A DNA stretch of 7,694 bases from an uncultured Lachnospiraceae bacterium (lineage in GTDB: Bacteria > Bacillota > Clostridia > Lachnospirales > Lachnospiraceae). This document shows positions 4,863 through 7,694 of this stretch, one piece after another. Numbering within the stretch: the first letter of the stretch is position 1; each line of letters opens with the position of its first letter. The position numbers and the translations under genes were made by a program. Where the stretch lies: contig CAMNQN010000159.1 of the NCBI GenBank assembly GCA_946549155.1, forward strand, positions 1-7,694, given 5' to 3'. The notes under the pieces are model-generated. The model was not told where the DNA came from. It was given only the letters and a program-made list of their open reading frames with translations, and did no database searches.

Positions 4863-6044
4863 CTATTTTTTTGCAGCCGCTGCCTCCCGCTGACGGCAGA
4901 TCTCCTCCCAGCTTGGCATCCCGGAAAGCATATGGGCAAACTCCCGCATTGCATTGGGAATATCGATGCACTGAGGACAAATTTTTGCGCATTTTCCGCA
5001 GCCAATACAGGCTTGCGGCCGTTTCTTCTCCGGTAAAGCATCCAGACGCATGGAAACATTGAGATTGGGTGCAAATCGAAGTTCATTATAAGCTGCCAGC
5101 AGCATGGGAATGTCCAATCCCATCGGGCAGCCGTCACAGCAGTACCTACAGGCAGTACAGGGAACAGAGTTTTTCATGCCCTCCGCAATTTCCAGCAGCA
5201 TCGCCTCCTCCCCGGCCGTCAGGGGCTTCCTTGTCTCAAATGTGCTTACGTTTTCCCTCATTTGTTCCATATTCGACATCCCGCTGAGTATCATCTGTAC
5301 ATTCGGAAGCCCCTGCAGAAAGCGAAACGCCCATGCGGGAATGCCCTCCTCCGGTCTGGCCTTTTGCAGCCGCTCCTCCCTGTCCGCCTCCAGCTTGGCA
5401 AGCCGTCCGCCGCGTACTGGTTCCATCACCCATACCAGAATACCCCTTTGGGTAAGCAGCTCATATTTTTCCTTTGCATTCTGCAGTGTCCAGTCCAGAT
5501 AATTCAGTTGAATCTGGCAAAATTCCATTTCATCCCCATAAAGGTTTAAGAACTCTGTCAAGTTATTTACGCTGCCATGGCTGGAAAAACCCAGATGACG
5601 GATTCTTCCCTTCCGTTTTTGTTCCAGAAAATAATCCACGATTCCCCAGCGCGGATCTGTATAGGTCTGAATCGAGTTTTCATAAACATTGTGCAGCAGA
5701 TAAAAATCAAAATATTCCACCCCGCATTTTTCCAGCTGTTCTTCAAACACAGCGGCCGGATCGTAGCTTTTGCTGATCTGATGCCCCGGGTACTTTGTCG
5801 CCAGATAAAATTGTTCCCTTGGATATTTTTTGAGTGCCCTGCCAATAACGCGCTCAGACTCTCCGCCGTGATAGGGATAGGCCGTATCAAAATAATTTAC
5901 GCCATGGGAAAGGGCGTATTCCACCATCTCTCCCACTTGCGCCTCATCCACAGGTTCGCCCGGCTCCCCGGAAAGCTGCGGCAGCCTCATTGTTCCAAAA
6001 CCCAGCAGGGATAATTTCAATCCCTGAAAATCAGTATAAATCAT
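4863..6044 (-). CDS. aldo/keto reductase with C-terminal 4Fe-4S ferredoxin domain
   Basis: A 393-residue two-part oxidoreductase. Residues 1 to about 280 form an NAD(P)H-dependent aldo/keto reductase barrel with the catalytic tetrad Asp53 and Tyr58 (FDTAYPYHGG), Lys84 (ATKYP) and His118 (YLLHNV). Residues from about 292 carry two iron-sulfur cluster motifs: Cys296-x2-Cys299-x2-Cys302-x3-Cys306-Pro and Cys346-x2-Cys349-x2-Cys352-x3-Cys356-Pro. The clusters suggest electron exchange with ferredoxin or a flavoprotein, but the physiological substrate of this common clostridial family is not known to me. The start at 6044 has AGGAAAGG and GGAAG within about 5-15 bases upstream. A promoter with MerR-type geometry precedes it. 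It is monocistronic on present evidence, with a 165-base gap to the next minus-strand gene. Confidence 0.93.
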   Translation of the reverse strand: MIYTDFQGLKLSLLGFGTMRLPQLSGEPGEPVDEAQVGEMVEYALSHGVNYFDTAYPYHGGESERVIGRALKKYPREQFYLATKYPGHQISKSYDPAAVFEEQLEKCGVEYFDFYLLHNVYENSIQTYTDPRWGIVDYFLEQKRKGRIRHLGFSSHGSVNNLTEFLNLYGDEMEFCQIQLNYLDWTLQNAKEKYELLTQRGILVWVMEPVRGGRLAKLEADREERLQKARPEEGIPAWAFRFLQGLPNVQMILSGMSNMEQMRENVSTFETRKPLTAGEEAMLLEIAEGMKNSVPCTACRYCCDGCPMGLDIPMLLAAYNELRFAPNLNVSMRLDALPEKKRPQACIGCGKCAKICPQCIDIPNAMREFAHMLSGMPSWEEICRQREAAAAKK

Positions 6045-6099
6045 GTTTTCTTCCTTTCCTCTGCTATATAGGATAATCCATCGGTATTCGTTTGATAAG

Positions 6100-6130
6100 A
6101 TTATATCAGGCGGTTGTAACTACCGGTCAA
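6100..6130 (-). promoter_or_regulatory. 19-base-spacer promoter with dyad (MerR-type candidate)
   Basis: On the minus strand the -35 is TTGACC (6130-6125) and the -10 is a perfect TATAAT (6105-6100), separated by 19 bases. A 15-base dyad, CGGTTGTAACTACCG on the plus strand (6111-6125), matches at 6 of 7 paired positions. It begins at the end of the -35 and stops 5 bases before the -10. MerR-family activators are known to work at promoters with overlong spacers and a dyad placed this way. No MerR gene is present in the window. Confidence 0.6.
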
Positions 6131-6249
6131 GAGAATTTGGAAAAGTTTGAAATACAAATATTATCTTTTGGTCTGTATATATTGTATTACTGGTTGAGGC
6201 TGCAGGCAAATACTTCGTTTACATAGTGGGGGATGCCTGGGAGGTATGA

Positions 6250-6507
6250 TTATTTGATGCCATCCAATGGCAAATTTGGCAAGGTAAGGGTTCTCTGTCC
6301 GTCACGCCCCTTATTCTTATAGGACGGAATATGTTTTTGTATAGGATATGCCAACAGTGGCAGAACCCCTAAACAAAATAAGCTGAGTACATACATAAAT
6401 GCAGACTGAAATATTTCGGGTATTAAAATAAAGAAAACAGTCAACATAACTACTGCAATAATTGGTGCGACCGTTATTTTACGAATTGTCAAGTAAAATT
6501 TATCCAT
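6250..6507 (-). pseudogene. truncated membrane protein gene (N-terminal part only)
   Basis: An 85-residue frame starting MDKFYLTIRKITVAP, with two hydrophobic helices (about 12-32 and 36-56) and a segment ending YKNKGRDGQRTLTL. From memory this start resembles the first 75 or so residues of clostridial PAP2-related membrane proteins of roughly 200 residues, which continue with several more helices. Here the sequence changes character after the RTL and stops 11 residues later, with no further matching helices downstream to 6131. The start is sound: AGGAGG at 6513-6518 sits 5 bases before the ATG. It is divergent from the TetR gene, an arrangement typical of a regulator and its target. A genuine small two-helix protein is the alternative. 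Confidence 0.55.
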
Positions 6508-6542
6508 GCTTCCCTCCTGATCTCATAAGGCTCTCCTCATTG

Positions 6543-6570
6543 TTGACAAACTCCTATATTCTGTTAAAAT
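6543..6570 (+). promoter_or_regulatory. promoter of the TetR-type regulator gene
   Basis: A perfect TTGACA (6543-6548), a 16-base spacer and TAAAAT (6565-6570, 5 of 6) predict a start near 6577 and a leader of about 90 bases. A second, poorer candidate downstream is TGGACA (6615-6620) with TATATT (6636-6641), spaced only 15 bases. Confidence 0.55.
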
Positions 6571-6600
6571 AATATGAAGCAACTGTATCACATAAAGGCT

Positions 6601-6620
6601 TGTCCAACAAGATATGGACA
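6601..6620. promoter_or_regulatory. 20-base palindrome, candidate TetR operator
   Basis: TGTCCA (6601-6606), 8 bases, then TGGACA (6615-6620): six-base arms with perfect symmetry, between the divergent truncated membrane gene and the TetR gene. TetR-family regulators usually bind palindromes of this size near their own promoters. An overlapping smaller inverted repeat (CTTGT-CCA-ACAAG, 6599-6611) also exists. Confidence 0.45.
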
Positions 6621-6668
6621 TGAAACAAAAAAGTTTATATTGTATCAGAATATGGAAGCGGAGGAAAT

Positions 6669-7202
6669 ATGGATAAACGAAAAGAAGCGAATATGCGTGT
6701 GAAGAACAACATAACGAAAGCATTGTTTCATTTACTGCATGAAAAAAGTTTCTCAGATATTTCCATTTCAGAACTGATCCGGACTGCCGGTGTTGCGAGG
6801 ATATCCTTCTACCGAAATTATAATTCTAAAGAAGATGTGCTGGTGACATTAATAGAAGATGTTTTGGAAAATTTCAGGGATACCATTGATTTGGATGAGA
6901 CAGACTACTACATTTATGAGAATATATACAAAAGCTTTGAGTATTTTGAGGAATATGGGAATTTTGTGCTGGATCTATATCAATTTGGCTATGGCTCCAT
7001 ACTATTAGAAAAGCTAAATCGGTTTCATGAAGAGATCGCTGGAACCATGCCAAATGGTTCTATTGAAAGATATAAATTGTACATGTATATAGGGGCCTTA
7101 TTTAATACAGCAATTATGTGGCTTCAAAATGGGAAAAAAGAAGATGTGGGGAGTATTGCGGGGATATTCTGTACAATGTGCGGCATTTCCTACATGAAAT
7201 AA
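6669..7202 (+). CDS. TetR/AcrR-type transcriptional regulator
   Basis: A 177-residue DNA-binding regulator. Residues about 12-56 form the TetR helix-turn-helix: ITKALFHLLHEKSF, then SISELIRTAGVARISFYRNYNSKEDVL, with the usual Gly41 turn and the F-Y-R-x-Y segment that starts helix 3/4. The C-terminal part (60-177) is helical and aromatic-rich, the expected ligand/dimer domain; its ligand is unknown. The start at 6669 has GGAGG (6660-6664) 4 bases upstream, slightly tight; an in-frame ATG at 6693 has no good site. Sampled DNA is about 33 percent GC, far below the left part of the window, suggesting acquisition. The divergent partner is the truncated membrane gene, so the original target may be lost or elsewhere. 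Confidence 0.88.
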   Translation: MDKRKEANMRVKNNITKALFHLLHEKSFSDISISELIRTAGVARISFYRNYNSKEDVLVTLIEDVLENFRDTIDLDETDYYIYENIYKSFEYFEEYGNFVLDLYQFGYGSILLEKLNRFHEEIAGTMPNGSIERYKLYMYIGALFNTAIMWLQNGKKEDVGSIAGIFCTMCGISYMK

Positions 7203-7309
7203 TATCCTTCAAAAAGCACACAGTCCGTCGGAACCGGCAATCCGGGAATGGCGAATGTAACGTCACAGATGAAGAAAAAACAGGGATTTCTGGCAGACCT
7301 TAGCAAAAG

Positions 7310-7346
7310 AAAAAGCCCCGAAAATGCCGCATTTTCGGGACTTTTT
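7310..7346. terminator. bidirectional intrinsic terminator between tetR-type gene and rpsI
   Basis: A 17-position stem (7310-7326 with 7330-7346) around a CCG loop: an A5 run, GCCCCGAAAATG, the loop, CATTTTCGGGAC, a T5 run. The single imperfect pair, C7316/A7340, becomes a G-U pair in minus-strand RNA, so the stem is complete in the rpsI transcript. The T-tracts flank the stem on both strands. It starts 8 bases after the rpsI stop codon. Confidence 0.92.
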
Positions 7347-7353
7347 GATATTT

Positions 7354-7694
7354 TTATCGTTTGCTGAACTGCGGAGCGCGACGGGCTGCTTTGAGACCGT
7401 ACTTCTTACGCTCTTTCATACGCGGATCACGCGTCAGGAAACCTGCGGCTTTCAGTGTCGGTCTGTATTCCGCATCTGCCTGAAGCAGGGCTCTGGAAAT
7501 GCCGTGCCGGATAGCGCCAGCCTGTCCGGTGGTGCCGCCGCCGTGTACATTTACCAGCACATCAAACTTGTCGGTGTTCTCGGTCGCTACCAACGGCTGA
7601 CGAACGATGGTTTTCAAGGTCTCCAGACCGAAATAATCGTCAATATCTCTTTTATTAATGGTGACTTTTCCAGTACCCGGTACCAGATAAACAC
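7354..7694 (-). CDS. rpsI: 30S ribosomal protein S9 (5' end beyond window)
   Basis: The frame reads in from the right edge and gives 112 complete codons, beginning VYLVPGTGKVTIN and ending in the S9 hallmark DPRMKERKKYGLKAARRAPQFSKR (split here by its conserved SKR tail). S9 is a small-subunit protein whose basic C-terminal tail reaches the P-site tRNA in the ribosome. Conserved internal segments include DDYFGLETL, VNVHGGGTTGQAGAIRHGISRAL and LKAAGFLTRDPR. Compared with the usual 130 or so residues, about 18 are missing at the N-terminus because the window ends. The ATG at 7617 is internal. In most Firmicutes rpsI follows rplM, which would be to the right. A strong terminator follows the stop. 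Confidence 0.97.
   Translation of the reverse strand, partial: VYLVPGTGKVTINKRDIDDYFGLETLKTIVRQPLVATENTDKFDVLVNVHGGGTTGQAGAIRHGISRALLQADAEYRPTLKAAGFLTRDPRMKERKKYGLKAARRAPQFSKR

Noticed and set aside
5104..5502. Long plus-strand frames opposite the aldo/keto reductase
   Set aside because: They are antisense shadows of a gene with complete catalytic and iron-sulfur motifs, and carry no motifs of their own.
6151..6246. Protein-like plus-strand fragment ending GKYFVYIVGDAWEV
   Set aside because: It has only about 30 codons, no start codon with a ribosome site, and overlaps nothing recognisable. It is probably chance or old debris.
7248..7367. Small plus-strand frame (MANVTSQMKKKQGFL...) after the TetR gene
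   Set aside because: It runs through the bidirectional terminator and the 3' end of rpsI, so most of its C-terminus is hairpin sequence. There is no clear ribosome site. It could be a relic of a gene start, but this cannot be supported.

Overview
The window looks like a chromosomal stretch from an anaerobic Firmicute, most likely a Clostridia/Lachnospiraceae-type gut bacterium. This is an inference from gene content: a 4Fe-4S aldo/keto reductase, hexulose-6-phosphate synthase, a CIRCE-controlled Hsp20, and an acyltransferase next to a zinc-ribbon membrane protein. Strong AGGAGG-type ribosome binding sites fit this. Base composition is uneven. The left third is GC-rich (40 of 60 bases at 661-720), while the TetR gene on the right is AT-rich (20 G/C of 60 at 6841-6900).

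Layout. Positions 1-259 hold a possible minus-strand gene start at the left edge, a dispersed repeat (copy A), and a strong promoter. The predicted transcription start of that promoter falls on the start codon of the next gene. Positions 260-2269 are a two-gene plus-strand operon: a condensation-type acyltransferase with an HxxxDG motif, then a zinc-ribbon membrane protein. It converges with hexulose-6-phosphate synthase (minus strand, 2294-2926), and both stop codons lie inside one shared hairpin. The 362-base gap 2927-3288 holds the synthase leader, a small terminator-like hairpin, and copy B of the repeat, a nearly perfect inverted repeat with a 48-position stem.

Next on the minus strand come Hsp20 (3289-3765) with a sigma-A promoter overlapped by a CIRCE operator, a CPBP/CAAX-type membrane protease with a GTG start (3951-4697), and an aldo/keto reductase with a C-terminal ferredoxin-like domain (4863-6044). 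The reductase promoter has a 19-base spacer and a central dyad, the geometry used by MerR-type activators. To the right is an AT-rich accessory patch: an apparently truncated membrane protein gene (6250-6507, minus) divergent from a TetR-type regulator (6669-7202, plus), with a palindrome between them. The window ends with a bidirectional terminator and the 3' part of rpsI (ribosomal protein S9, minus, running off the right edge).

Most genes here look independently transcribed. The one clear operon is the acyltransferase/zinc-ribbon pair. No CRISPR array, tRNA, rRNA, transposase or phage gene was seen. The most unusual features are the dispersed hairpin repeat, whose arm changes preserve pairing on one strand only, and the candidate leaderless start of the acyltransferase operon.
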